DNA from: Xiphias gladius
Taxonomy: Eukaryota; Chordata; Actinopteri; Istiophoriformes; Xiphiidae
Direction: 5' to 3'
Assembly: GCF_016859285.1 (NCBI RefSeq)
Contig: NC_053415.1
Span: 14,649,501 to 14,713,500, forward strand
DNA: 64,000 bases
The notes under the pieces are model-generated. The model saw only the letters and a program-made list of their open reading frames with translations. It was not told the DNA's origin and ran no database searches. A program made the position numbers and the translations under genes. Every line of letters starts with the position of its first letter. Positions within the stretch are counted from its first letter, which is position 1. Positions 37,148 through 48,342 of this stretch are shown here, in pieces.

Positions 37148-37210
37148 ATGCTTAAAAATTGATTGCTACTGTTGAATTTCATTACCATTAGTATATCTGA
37201 CATAAAAGCA

Positions 37211-37440
37211 GGTCTGCAACTAATAATTTTCAATTGGTTTTGAGATCAATCGATTGGTCTGTAAAATGTCAGAAAATTGTGAAAACTACCTGTAACAATT
37301 CCCTAGAGCCTAAGTTTACATCTTCAAATTGCTTGTTTTGTTCGGCCAATGATCAAAAGGTATTTAGTTTACTATAACATAAGGCAAAGAAAAGGAGAAA
37401 ATCCTCACAACTGAGAGGCTGGCTCTATGAAGAAGATATA
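37211..37440. mobile_element. Partial MITE (TGCAAC...family)
   Basis: Begins GGTCTGCAACTAATAATTTTCAATTGG and continues with AATCGATTGGTCTGTAAAATGTCAGAAAATTGTGAAAA, the typical left half of the family. The right end is not clear, so the copy is partial or very diverged. Confidence 0.65.
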
Positions 37441-37578
37441 ACAAATTCTATAAGCAAGCAGCTCTTACGAGAAAGACATATAATGATATATCAGCACTGA
37501 TATAATTTAAGTAGCAGTGTTCTTTGTGTTTTATTATCTTATTTAACCAACCAATAAAACAGAGCCTTAATCCAAAAG

Positions 37579-37584
37579 TTTATT
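37579..37584 (-). terminator. nup62: Candidate nup62 poly(A) signal
   Basis: TTTATT on the plus strand is AATAAA in nup62 sense, 254 bp past the stop codon. Another AATAAA at 37827-37832 is only a few bases after the stop and is a less likely signal. Confidence 0.5.
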
Positions 37585-37837
37585 TAATTATATTCTTTAG
37601 AACAAGCAAAGCATTTACATGAGAGGAAATGATCATTTTCACTATTCTATATAAAAACTATTGAATCGAAAATATCAATCTTTATGTAACCCATAAAAAA
37701 CTGCAATCAGTTGAGGGGAAAGCAGTTTAACAGGAATTGTGATGAATGCAAACCCAAAACATCTTGACGCCTAAAAAAAACATCCCTGTAAAAATTAGCA
37801 CAATGTCAATATACGGGGGCAACATATTTATTCCAGA

Positions 37838-39631
37838 TCAGTCAAATGTTAAACGAAAGGTTTTCTCTTGCTCCTTGCGCTGGTTGTCACACAGTTTGGA
37901 CACTTCCTCCACCCGTCTCTGCAGAAGGACTGAATTCTGATCGATCCACTGAAGTGAATCCATGTGGGCATTGAGAATTTTACAGATCTGCTGAAGCTAA
38001 GGAAAAAAAAAGAAGAAAAGAAAAGCAGATGTTAATTTATTTTGCAGCAATAAATGTCAAGGCACCAAAATCTGTCAAGCCAAGTTTAAAATTTGATCTC
38101 ATCTTACTGGATCACTGGTGTCTGCTGGGCCACTGGATGTGTTGAGGTGCTCGATGATCTCCTTCAAGTCCTGGGACATCCTCTTCAGCTGTGCATCCAC
38201 GTTCTCTGCAAGCTTGTACGTTCTTTCACGCTCCTCATCGGCGTTCTGCATGTAGATGGTTCCACTCTGCTCTTTCACCGACTCCTCAAGCGGGCAGAGT
38301 AAATCCTCCAACTCCTTCTGTTGGGACAGGATGAAATCCAGCTCCTGGTTCAGCCTCCTCTGGTCCAGCTTCACCTTCTCCATTTCCTTGTGCAGGGCTG
38401 TGATCTTCTCTCCGTTCTCCACCAGCATGCGGTCCCAGGCGTTCACCTGAGTTGCCTGCTGCAAGAAATGTCTCTCTTGGTCCTCAAGCTCAAGACTCCA
38501 CTTGTTGATGAGACCCTCTAGCTGGGCGTAGGTCATCACTGGAGGAGCCGTGGTTGTAGTGATCGCTGTGGCTGTGGCAGTTGTTGTGGTACTTGTGCCA
38601 GACACAGGTTTGAGTCCCAGTGTAAAGCATGTGGCAGCACCTGTTGTGGCAGCTGCAGTTGTGGCAGTAGAGGCGGGGACAGAGGTGGAGGTGGAGGTGG
38701 CGGTAGCTGCCCCCAGAGGTTTGAGCATAAAAGACAGACCTCCACCAGCTGCTGTGGATGTTGCAGGAGTAGTGCTTGCTGCTGAAGTTGGAGCTGCACC
38801 CAAAGTAAAGCCTGTGCCCGTTGCAGTGGCAGTAACTGCAGCTGTAGAGATAGGTGTCGCAAAGAGAGAGGGACCTGAAGCTGGGGCTGGCTGGGTCGAT
38901 GCAGGCGGAGCTGGGGTCGATGCAGGTTTAATCCCAATGGCAAATCCTCCACTCTGACCTGTTGTGGCTGCAGCGGTGGAGACTGGCTGGGGCTGGGTGC
39001 CCAGGGTGAGGTTGGTGGGAGCACTGGTGACGAAGCTGAAGCCTCCTCCTGTGGGAGCGGTAGCGGCTGCAGTTGTGGTCACCTGGACCTTTGAAGCTCC
39101 AAAGCTGAACCCTCCAAACGAGAGGCCACCTGATGCTGTCGTTGCTGCTGGCGCGGCTGTTGCTGCTGCTGCTGCTGCAGCTGCTGCAGCAGCAAGTTGG
39201 GGTTGAACCTGAGGAGCGGTCCCAAAGGTGAATCCACCTCCTGCAGGGGCGGCAGCGGTGGTCTGAGCGGACAAACCGCCGCTCAAGGTGAACCCTGACC
39301 CCGCAGCTGGAGCTGCCGTGGAGCCTAAAGTCAACCCTGTCGCTGCTGTAGTTTGAGGAGTCGTACCCAGACCGAATGTGGTGCTGGGGGTCCCAAAAGA
39401 GAATCCTCCGCCGGCCGCTGTGCTCTTCGCTGGGGTGCCGAAGCTAAAAGTGCCCGAAGAGTTGGTGTTGGCCTGGCTGGAAGTGCCGAAGGTGAAGCCC
39501 CCTACGGGGGCTGCAGGTGTGGAGCTTGTCAGCCCAAAGCCCGTGCCGGGGGCTGCGGCTGTGGCTGTGGTCTTCTGAGCTCCGAAGGTAAAGCCCGCAG
39601 AGGGCTGCCCGAAGTTAAACCCGCCACTCAT
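37838..39631 (-). CDS. nup62: Nucleoporin p62, central-channel FG nucleoporin
   Basis: Two coding exons: 39631-38108 and 37996-37838, phase-0 intron, donor CCA/GTAAGA and acceptor TTTCCTTAG/CTTCAG; product 560 residues. Residues 1-~360 are a Ser/Thr/Ala/Gly-rich FG domain with FTFG, FSFG and FGLG repeats, followed from about residue 366 by the conserved Nsp1-like coiled coil (MTYAQLE-LINKWSLELEDQERHFLQQATQVNAWD...). The C-terminus resembles the vertebrate p62 end (QQICKILNAHMDSLQWIDQNS...FRLTFD). The start was set at ATG 39631 (MSGGFNFG), which matches the family N-terminus. p62 forms the Nup62-Nup58-Nup54 complex and binds transport receptors through FG repeats. A polyalanine run (residues ~150-165, about 39156-39196) comes from a GCT/GCA repeat. 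In mammals the NUP62 coding region is a single exon, so the C-terminal intron is noteworthy. It could be the gene named nup62-like in fish. Confidence 0.93.
39156..39196 (-). repeat. nup62: Trinucleotide repeat coding polyalanine in nup62
   Basis: A (TGC)n/(GCA)n tract within the FG domain encodes twelve alanines in a row after QPQL. Such tracts are prone to length variation. Confidence 0.9.
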
Positions 39632-40861
39632 TTTCCTTCCCAAGGAGATAAAGTATAGCGTTATCGAAAGCAGATAAGCTACAAAATGGTCACTTCCTCG
39701 CTCAACGTATGTGGCTTTTGGCGGGTCACAATCACGAGCTAGTTGAACTGAAGTTACCTAGAAAACTTTTCCTCCTACGATGTCTTTCCAAACGTTAGCA
39801 ATTAACAAAAACGATCAAATGTTTGTCGACGTTATCTTGACCGAGAGGGACCAAAAACTAACAACACATCTTTCTCAAAAACGTGGCCAACAGCCTCGAT
39901 GCTTCGTCACACAGGCATTTCTATGGACGACTACAGGAAATGACGGCAGTTAGGACCAGTAGCCAATGTTTGCCCAGAGTTTTGTCTGCCAGAGCACAAG
40001 CAACGGCTTTTCCTTATAAGATTGACAGATACAGTGTCCAATCACGCCCTTGTCTGGAACCAAACTAGTATCTGATTGGTACAGCTTGCTGCCTGACAAA
40101 CCTATCTCAGGGAATGTCTCTTTTAGCTTATTAAATTAGAAATCAGAATTAACAAAGAAGAATAAACAGTTTACGAATAGAAAGCACTGCATGGGTAGAG
40201 TACGAGCTGATTGCCGACTGACGTTATGACTCAAAAAGAGGAAAAAACGGTCTATTTCGCTCAAGTACCGACAAAGTTATGCAGTTTTATATAGTTAACT
40301 GATAATAACGGCGCGCTATCGATGTCAAATATCAAAACACTCTTTAAAACGCACTGACAAATAAAAAAGCTAAATATAAAAGACACGACACTGACGATAA
40401 GCTCTCATCGCATCCTCAATTTTTTACTGTTTTAACGATGACAACAAACAAAATGGTAATATATTTTGGTCAATAAAGTTTTTTTTTCTTAACAAAGTCG
40501 ACAGGCAATGACTTATCTTGACATCGCTGTGACTCTCTGGATTAGCTTAGCTGCACACTACCCGTTCAGCGCTCCTGCAATGTTGACATTCCTGCTTTCA
40601 AGGGTTGAGCAACGAGTAAACTGAAGTAAGGAACCGGAATATTTAACGGTAGCGGTGACTATGGCTGAACAAATTTCTCTAAACCGCTTGACATCAGGAC
40701 GTTTATTTTAACGAGTGTGTTTGCGAAATGCTGTAATTAGGCGACAGGCTAATGTCAACACAGATGATCTACCTGTCATTAAGTTAATAATTACCATTTC
40801 AGTTTTTGACACCGTCTTAACAACACCGTCGGCCGAGAGAGCGAGCACTGCGCCCGTCAAC
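39632..40861. promoter_or_regulatory. Divergent nup62/pdk1 intergenic promoter region
   Basis: The 1.2 kb between the start codons of two divergent genes contains CCAAT boxes at 39963-39967 and 40038-40042 and an inverted one at 40075-40079. There is no TATA box near either gene, which fits housekeeping promoters. An ACGTG core at 39881-39885 could be a hypoxia-response element; mammalian PDK1 is a HIF-1 target, but this site is nearer nup62. The 5' UTRs of both genes lie here. Function is inferred. Confidence 0.5.
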
Positions 40862-40979
40862 ATGAGGATTTTAAGGTTTCTGAGGAGCAGCGTGTCCATA
40901 GGAAAGGACATAGACTATTACTCCAAATTCTCACCCTCCCCTCTTTCAATGAAGCAGTTTCTGGATTTTGGTAAGAGGT

Positions 40980-41040
<61 letters not shown>

Positions 41041-44000
41041 ACAGTAGAATTAACCCACGCATAGGTCAGCCGTGCACACAGCGATGTGTTTGTCTCTTTC
41101 AAGGGAGTGGTTGCATATCCATGAATCAAAGAATAGGTTAATCACATATCGAATTTCCCTTCTCGCATTGTTTAAATAGGCGTTTTGGAGGAAAATATAC
41201 AGTATTTCACAACAAAAATCAAAGATAAGAGAACAGCAAAATGTTTTTATTTGATCTTACCTTGTTAATCATCTGGCGACCCCTTACATTCAACTCTTGA
41301 CCCCCTGTGGAGTCCAGAATCCCAGGTTGAAAACCACTCATTAAAGGCATTTATCAGCCAGATAAAACTACAAGTTCCACAGAGGTGTTAAGGTCTGGAC
41401 TTGTCATTTGTGAAGGGCACTTTTGCACACAAGATAAAAAGGATAAGGGGCCATCCTGTCTGTGCAAGACAGGGACCAATTAACCCACCAGTGGGGCCAA
41501 AAATAAGACCGAACTGGAAAAGACAGCTTTCTATGGGTCACTTAGTTCTGGTGGTGTGATTGAACACAAGCTGTACCAAGAGAAACGCACACATGGAATC
41601 CAACCAGCAAGACAGGGGCCTCTAGATCAGGTAAAAATGCAAGAGCCATTTCAGTTGACATCATGCTTTAGAGTAGAGCCGCAACCATTTTTTCGATTAA
41701 TGGATTAGTCAATTGACATAAAAGTAATCAGCAACTGTTCTGATAATCAAATAATCGTTTTAGTACTTTTTTAAGCAAAAAAAAAAAAAAGCCAAATATT
41801 TGTTGATTCTAGATTTTCAGATGTGAGGATCTGATGCTTTTCTTTGTCATACATGATAGTAAACAGATTATCTTTGGGATTTGGACTGTTGGTCAGACAT
41901 CCGTCTGAAGATGTCACCCTGGGCTGTGGGCAATTTTTAAAGGCATTTTCCACTCTTTTCTGACATTTTATAGTCAAAATGAACGTTGAGAAAATATCGG
42001 CAGATTCAGTCAGTAATGAAAATAATCGTTAGTTGCAGCCCTGTTTTAGTGGTAGTTTTATGAAACTACCACAAACCAGTTGCCCCACAGGAATATGGAG
42101 CCTGAAGGATCTGGGGCAGGTTTGCATTTTGCCCAGTTTGCAAACTATCTTTAGTGGCAGCAAGGGGTGGAGAATATGGATAAACTCCTTTGTTGCGGCA
42201 CATGTGTTTTATAACACAATACTGATATACTATATCATAATGTGGTGCATATAATGGAAACTTGATTGAGGAACTGTTTATAGATAAAATAATCAGACAG
42301 AAATATCTGTTTTTGGCCAATCCAGCTAAAAAAACAAATAAACAAACAAAAAAACCCCTGACAAAGCAAGACACTACTTTACATTAATGTAAAAATCATA
42401 ACAATGCAGCACTGACCTAAAGCAGCCTGGCTCCTTACTTGGCAGCATTACCCACAATGAGCCCAGTATAAAGGATACGGCAAAATTGATGAATGTAGAT
42501 ATGTTTTGTTTGTTTTTTTAATTTTCATAATTTACATTGTCATGTTGCCTTATTCCAGAGGTAGCGCATTACCAAAAACACACCAACATCAATAATAAAA
42601 CATTTTTTGCGACAACTTCTCCTACATTATTATTTGAAATGATAATACGAGGAAAACTTTGACACTTCTGTTTTTATTTTCACCCTCCAGGCTCAGAAAA
42701 CGCTTGTGAGAAGACATCGTTTGCCTTCCTTAGACAGGAGTTGCCTGTGAGGTTGGCAAACATCATGAAAGAGATCAACTTGTTGCCAGACAACTTGCTA
42801 GGGACTCCATCAGTCCGGTTGGTCCAGAGCTGGTGTGGGGGTTTTGCTTTTTCTCAGTCATCTCTCTAATTATGCTGAATTACACTGCCTTCAAATAGAT
42901 AGTTATAGATAGATAGTTTTTTTTTTTCCTACACAGGTATATGCAAAGTCTGCAGGAGATTCTTGAGTTCAAAGACAAAAACGCAGATGATGAGAAAGTC
43001 ACATATGAGTAAGTAAATCAAAACTTACACAATATTATATTATATAATATTTCTGGTGTTTTATTCAGTGCAGAAAGCTTATCCACTTCTTGCTGTGGCC
43101 ATTTTGTCTTTGTTTAGCTTCACAGATGCCGTGATAAAAATCAGAAATCGCCACAATGATGTCATTCCCACCATGGCCCAGGGAGTCGTGGAGTACAAAG
43201 AGACTTACGGCACAGACCCAGTCGTCAGCCAAAATGTTCAGTATTTTCTGGATCGCTTCTACATGAGCAGGATATCCATCAGGATGCTGCTCAACCAGCA
43301 CAGTGAGTAGATTCTCGTCAAACAATGAACAAAGGTTTAACAATAAAAGTTGCAGGTTCAATAAAAACATTAGGCAGGAAAAAGGGCTAAATAACAAAAG
43401 GGTTAAAAAAAAAAAAAAAAAAAGAAGCGACACTTAGTGGTAAATCTACAGAAAATAGCATGACTCTGCAAAGTTATTCATACAGAAACAAGACTGACAG
43501 GGTTGCGCTCACAATAAGAGATCGTGTCACATTGGCGTGTTTCATGATGTCATGGAGCCTGACAGAGATTTGATCAACTAAGATTTTATTAGACCCATCT
43601 ATCGCAGTGTGACATACACCAAACCTGCAAGATCGCTGTCAGTGCACGTCTTTATTTCAGCAGCACTGAAAAAGTCCCGAATAATAAAAATTGACATTTA
43701 CATAAACGTGTATCTTCAAGCACTTCGTGGAATCATTAAGTCCATTTTGAATGTGTTTTCCTTTGAAATAATTCACTTGCTGTACTGTTTTGCATGCTTA
43801 CATCCCTGTGTGTTTCCTCCTAGCGCTCCTCTTTGGGGGGAAGGTGAAGGTGAACCCAGCACATCCCAAACAGATCGGCAGTATTGATCCAAACTGTCGT
43901 GTCAGTGAGGTTATCAAAGGTGAGAATGAATTTTTTTTTTTTTTTTTTTAAGAAGGCAAATGTGCAAGTAATAACAAGCCGTGACGGTGTCCGAATATGT

Positions 44001-44484
44001 TGTCATTTAAGTATTCAAGAGTCTTTCTCGTTCTTCCCTGAAAACAAACATCTTCCTTGTAGATGCCTACGAAAATGCACGAAATCTTTGTGACCGGTAT
44101 TACATGAACTCTCCTGAGCTGCGACTGGAGGAATTCAACGGTAATATGTTTGGATACTAGAAAGAACAACTATATGCAGCCACACAGGCACATTTAATGA
44201 CGTACTGTACGTTACAAGCATACACACGTGTTTCTCCGACACACTTCCTTTTTTGCTTGCTATCTCAAGCACTTAAAATTGCATTATGAATAAATATGTA
44301 TATGAATGTGATTTCCTTGATTGAACCATGTCTGATGAAACTGAATTTAATCTTTGATGATTTATTTGTCCTGACAGTCAAAGAGCAGGGAAAACCCATC
44401 AGTATGGTTTACGTTCCATCCCATTTGTATCACATGGTGTTTGAGCTTTTTAAGGTATGATTTGCTTTTTGGGCCCTTCCCCTC

Positions 44485-44515
<31 letters not shown>

Positions 44516-46427
44516 TACATATCTATAAAATATACTATTCTGAATGTATAGGCATTACTGAGCATTACACTTATCCTCACAGAATTTTGGCGCTGATTTA
44601 ACCTTTAATTATCCTGTTATTTGGTCACATCAAATAAAAGCAGTCTTACACTTGAAGGTTTTTGAAAATCTCTGGCGTGGCTTTCTTTGTTGCAGAACGC
44701 CATGCGGGCCACTATGGAGTTGTACGGCGACGCCATGGAGTATCCTTCTATCCACGCACAGGTCGCTCTGGGAACTGAAGATCTGACTGTCAAGGTTAAT
44801 CTGCACTGCTCCACATCAGTCTGATCTGCTGGATTCTTCTCTGATTTTCCCCCTTTTTTTTTTTTTTTTTGTCCCGCTAAAACTTACCAAAATAAACCCC
44901 TCGCCTGTTGAAGCAACATGTGTTCATATCGTATGCTCCTCTTCAGGTGAGTGATCGCGGAGGAGGCGTGCCGCTGCGGAAGATTGACAGGCTGTTCACC
45001 TACACGTACTCCACAGCTCCTCGGCCCAGCATCGACGGTTCACGTGCTGCTCCTCTGGTCAGTATTCCTGACGTGGATGGATGTGAACAGCGAAACCCTT
45101 TCCCCACTTGGCTCTAGATGCATCTGGAACGGATGCACAGACTATAAACTTATAGTATTCCTGTCTTATTCTAGTTGCTTCTTCTACTCACCCTAATTAC
45201 TGTATGTCACATTGTAAGTGATGAGGGGTTTTGAACTTTATATAGTAAAACCCAGAGTGCAGTAACTGCATGTTTGTAATCACCTGTGTCATTTATCTTT
45301 GTTGGATGTTTACTGTTGGTGAGATTTTATTTGTCGCTCTCTATTAATAAATAGCTGAGTCAGGGAAATAATCACACATTGAGTGCTGTGAAGGCCCATG
45401 TTAACTGGTTATTTGTCCCGGAGAGTTCTGTGATTATTTTACTGCTTTGTTTTTAATCCACAAGCGCAATCGACACGTAAACAACCTATGTACCAGCAGT
45501 GAATACATAAAAGTACGGTTTTTGGCGGGTGAACGGGGCCGAGAAAATGTGGGCAAAGTTTCCTTATAAAACTTTTTTTCTTTTTTAAAATCTCGTTCAT
45601 CTGTCCCCTTACGGAAATGACTGTACAATTACATGACTAAACAGCCCCAACTGTGGGTACATGTGCTAACTTTTTCCAGGGCTTTCAACAGCATCACAGA
45701 GTCAGGAATCTGTTGACACACAAGCTCAATAGCTGATATGACTTCATCTCTAGTACTTTGCTGCTTAACTAAGATGATGAGAAGTCTTCAAAGTTCGTTC
45801 TTAAACTCATGGTCCACTTGCTAGTTTGTTTTTTTTTTTCCCTGAGCTTTTAATCACATCACACTGTCTTCTTACTGCCTCATGTTCAGTCTGTCTACAG
45901 TTTGTAGCATCAACTTGTTCCAGTGCCAGACCGACTTGACTCTTACACACACGACTGTCGTAGTATTCGCTCTTTGCCGTGAAACGGCCGACTACTCTGT
46001 TGTTTTAGATTGTGGGGCTTGAGTCTGGATTGTGTTGAGGCTGGAGAGATGAGCTCTGCTTTGTTTTTGTCCAGGCTGGTTACGGGTATGGCCTGCCCAT
46101 CTCTCGACTGTATGCGCGGTACTTTCAAGGGGACCTGAAGCTTTACTCTCTAGAGGGTTATGGAACTGATGCTGTGATCTACATTCGGGTAATTGAGTTT
46201 TTTTTTTTTTATATAAACAGTATGTATCTCCCAAAGGAAAGTAGAATGGATGCAGTTGTTTAAACTTCCTCTCTATTTTCTGTCAGGCTCTCTCCACAGA
46301 GTCCATCGAGAGGCTCCCTGTGTACAACAAGTCGGCATGGAAACACTACAAGACAATGCACGAGGCCGACGACTGGTGCGTCCCGAGCAAAGAGCCCAAG
46401 GACATGACAACGTTTCGTAGTTTCTAG
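40862..46427 (+). CDS. pdk1: Pyruvate dehydrogenase kinase 1, mitochondrial
   Basis: Eleven coding exons: 40862-40970, 42691-42832, 42937-43008, 43118-43302, 43824-43919, 44063-44140, 44378-44454, 44696-44794, 44947-45057, 46075-46188, 46287-46427; all phases agree, product 407 residues. It phosphorylates the E1-alpha subunit of pyruvate dehydrogenase in the mitochondrial matrix and shuts the complex down. The N-terminal helical domain carries [15 protein letters not shown] and [23 protein letters not shown]. The GHKL ATP site has the N-box [12 protein letters not shown] (E250, N254), DRGGGVP (D289) and GYGYGLP (from ~325). The DW motif is at D390-W391, and the tail KDMTTFRSF matches the PDK1 type. 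The start is the ATG with GTCAAC upstream. The presequence is basic and short ([10 protein letters not shown]), so the protein is about 29 residues shorter than human PDK1. The upstream in-frame extension (from 40715) has no presequence character and was rejected. Confidence 0.96.
40983..41038. repeat. (AC)n microsatellite
   Basis: About 28 uninterrupted AC units beginning only about 12 bp after the pdk1 exon 1 donor site. Confidence 0.97.
41674..42043. mobile_element. Full-length hAT-like MITE in pdk1 intron 1
   Basis: Left end TAGAGCCGCAACCATTTTTTCGATTAATGG and right end AATAATCGTTAGTTGCAGCCCTG are imperfect inverted repeats (CAGGGCTGCAAC type). The flanking octamers CTTTAGAG (41666-41673) and TTTTAGTG (42044-42051) match at 6 of 8 bases, consistent with an 8-bp target duplication. 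The interior shares TTTGGACTGTTGGTCAG with other copies in this window. No coding frame; an A-run of 14 lies inside. Confidence 0.8.
44485..44507. repeat. (AT)n microsatellite
   Basis: AT dinucleotide run in pdk1 intron 7, continuing into an imperfect ACATATATACATAT stretch. Confidence 0.9.
45058..46074 (+). other. pdk1: pdk1 intron 9
   Basis: A 1-kb intron between the DRGGG and GYGYG ATP-site exons. I see no second gene or clear repeat in it. Confidence 0.8.
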
Positions 46428-48336
46428 ATTCAAATGACAAATGGTCCTATAGCAACGCGTGCAAGAGAGGTTGATGTAAATGAATGGTTTGCGCGCGCGT
46501 GTGTGTGTGTGTGTAATGGTAATCAGCTCAGATTTTTAGTGCCATGTATTCCCTATAGAACAATAGTTTTTGGTTCGATAAAGATTATGGAGTTCAGCAA
46601 CCCTCAATTTAAAAAAAACCCCAAACAAACAAAAAACAAATCTTACTTACCCCTACTGGTATTAACCACTCATGGTTTTAACTGGGAGAAACCAGGACCA
46701 AGACACAATGCTGCTGGAAAAAACAAGCCCAACTAATACTGGACTTTGAGGCCGATATTGATATTTGAGTTTTTTAAAGTCTTGATTTATTGCTATATTG
46801 GCATTTTAGAGTGTAAAAATAAACTTGTCAGTGCTCTCTGGTGGACAAACTATGTAACGGCAGCACTGTTTCTAAAGTTACTGATGAACATATAGAGCAA
46901 TAATAATATATCTATCATGAGCTACATAAAGTGGACTGGTCATGCTCTACCTGAAATTTCATTATTTTGATGCTTTGACAACAAAAAAAAAATATAACTT
47001 TCTTGCATTGGGGTGACAGAAGAGGTCTCGGCAGGAAACCTCACCACCTGAAACTATCTGCATGGTTAGATAACATTTGTAGAAGAGGAAAATGTGTTTC
47101 TGTAATTTGGGTCAACTCATCATTTAAGGGATAAACCGTACAATGTTACAGTTAATTTTTAGTTTGCTCTCCTAGTTAACAGCTTGTCCTTGATTGCTTA
47201 GCTGCTTTTATTTTCTCCTCTGCGCGAAGATACTTTGGAAGCAAAGGAAAACGTGACAGTTGATTGCTGCTTGTTTTTAAATCTGTTGGGCATTTCACCT
47301 GACAAGTAATTTTTTCCTAAAATGTTCAAATGTTCATCATTTGGGGCATTTCTTCTTCAGTTGGTTGATGTGAACAAGCAATGCGATCAAAAGTACTTAT
47401 TTGCCGCCTGTAAAGGGCAATTTTGCACCTGTTTTTACTGTGTGTAACATAAGGAAACTGAATACTGTATAACTGGAAGGAAGGAAAACTATTCAAGCTG
47501 ATGTGTTTAATTTGGGCAACATATTTAGTTTTCTTCCTAAATTTTTTGTTAATTTGCAAATAAGCTGCTGCAAATTTGAAATAAGGTCATGAGAGTTGTA
47601 TCACTCAGTGTAATAGCAAAATACAGTATCTGGGTTTCTGTGGTTGTATTTTTAGGCCTCATGCTGTTAATAAGATACGATATAATTCATATTTTCTATG
47701 TTACACAACAGTTATGCTGTATGGATCATATTCATTAAAAAAAAAAAAAACTTCACAAAGAGCTTGAGGTGACTAAAACAAAATCATTTTTACTATTGAA
47801 ACTGTATTGTAGTTTGTATCCTGAATGATGCTGCGGAGGAAATGTTTGAATAAACTACTGCACATGATTGAGGTTCTTCCAAATCAGCTTCAGACCACTT
47901 GCTCACTGATTTAAGACCAAACACTACAAAGTTGAATTTACATCAAGCATTGGTACTGAAAGTATTTGTGGCATATTGTTAGAGGAAGGCACCTGAAAAG
48001 ATGTTATTATTGACTGAAAGTGACAAAGCTGCTTGTCATCTATAAAGACTGTGTGTAAAAGCTGCAAAAATTGTTTTGGTTCTCATCTGATTTTCAAATT
48101 TATTTTTTTGAAATGCCGGCTGAGAGCAGCCTTGTGTGATACATTGTACATTACACTAATCGACCAGAATAGTAGAAACACCTGTACAATGTAAACATCG
48201 TATTACCCTGTAGCTCTGCAATAAATATAACCTGTTACCTGGTGTTCACTGTAAATGAAAAAAAACAAAAACCACTAAAGTCAGGAAGAACAGCTGTGAG
48301 GAATACAAACCAAACATCACATGAAGTGAAAATTAG
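46428..48336 (+). other. pdk1 3' UTR and convergent gap to ppp1r9a
   Basis: Non-coding. The likely pdk1 poly(A) signal is at 47849-47854, with a further AATAAA at 48220-48225. A short GC/GT repeat is at 46493-46514. The open frames here are without family signature. Confidence 0.7.
47849..47854 (+). terminator. pdk1: Candidate pdk1 poly(A) signal
   Basis: AATAAA 1.4 kb after the stop codon, followed by a T/G-rich stretch (GATTGAGGTTCTTCC). A long 3' UTR would be implied; an alternative AATAAA at 48220-48225 would lengthen it by about 370 bp. Confidence 0.5.
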
Positions 48337-48342
48337 TTTATT
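48337..48342 (-). terminator. ppp1r9a: Candidate ppp1r9a poly(A) signal
   Basis: TTTATT on the plus strand reads AATAAA in neurabin sense, about 1.1 kb past the stop codon. Cleavage would fall near 48315-48325, leaving about 100 bp or more from the last pdk1 poly(A) signal. Confidence 0.5.

Larger units (their letters stand above)
36364..37578. other. itga6 3' UTR and convergent gap to nup62
   Basis: Contains the itga6 3' UTR with an A-run at 36602-36619, the two poly(A) signals listed separately, and a partial MITE (about 37211-37440). The itga6 and nup62 transcripts end tail-to-tail within this interval. Confidence 0.7.
40971..42690 (+). other. pdk1: pdk1 intron 1
   Basis: Begins with GTAAGAGG and almost at once enters a long (AC)n microsatellite, then holds a full-length hAT-like MITE (41674-42043). 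No further gene is supported. Confidence 0.85.

Noticed and set aside
38536..39024. Gln/Leu/Pro-rich minus-strand frame overlapping nup62
   Set aside because: It is the +1 frame of the nup62 exon; the real frame carries FG repeats and the conserved coiled coil.
38550..39206. Plus-strand Val/Ala-rich frames opposite nup62
   Set aside because: These are antisense shadows of the GC-rich FG-repeat exon and have no independent signal.
46829..46849. Second CTCF-like motif (CCACCAGAGAGCACTG in reverse)
   Set aside because: It deviates at a constrained G, and the surrounding sequence resembles a dispersed fish repeat that often carries this phrase, so no regulatory role is claimed.
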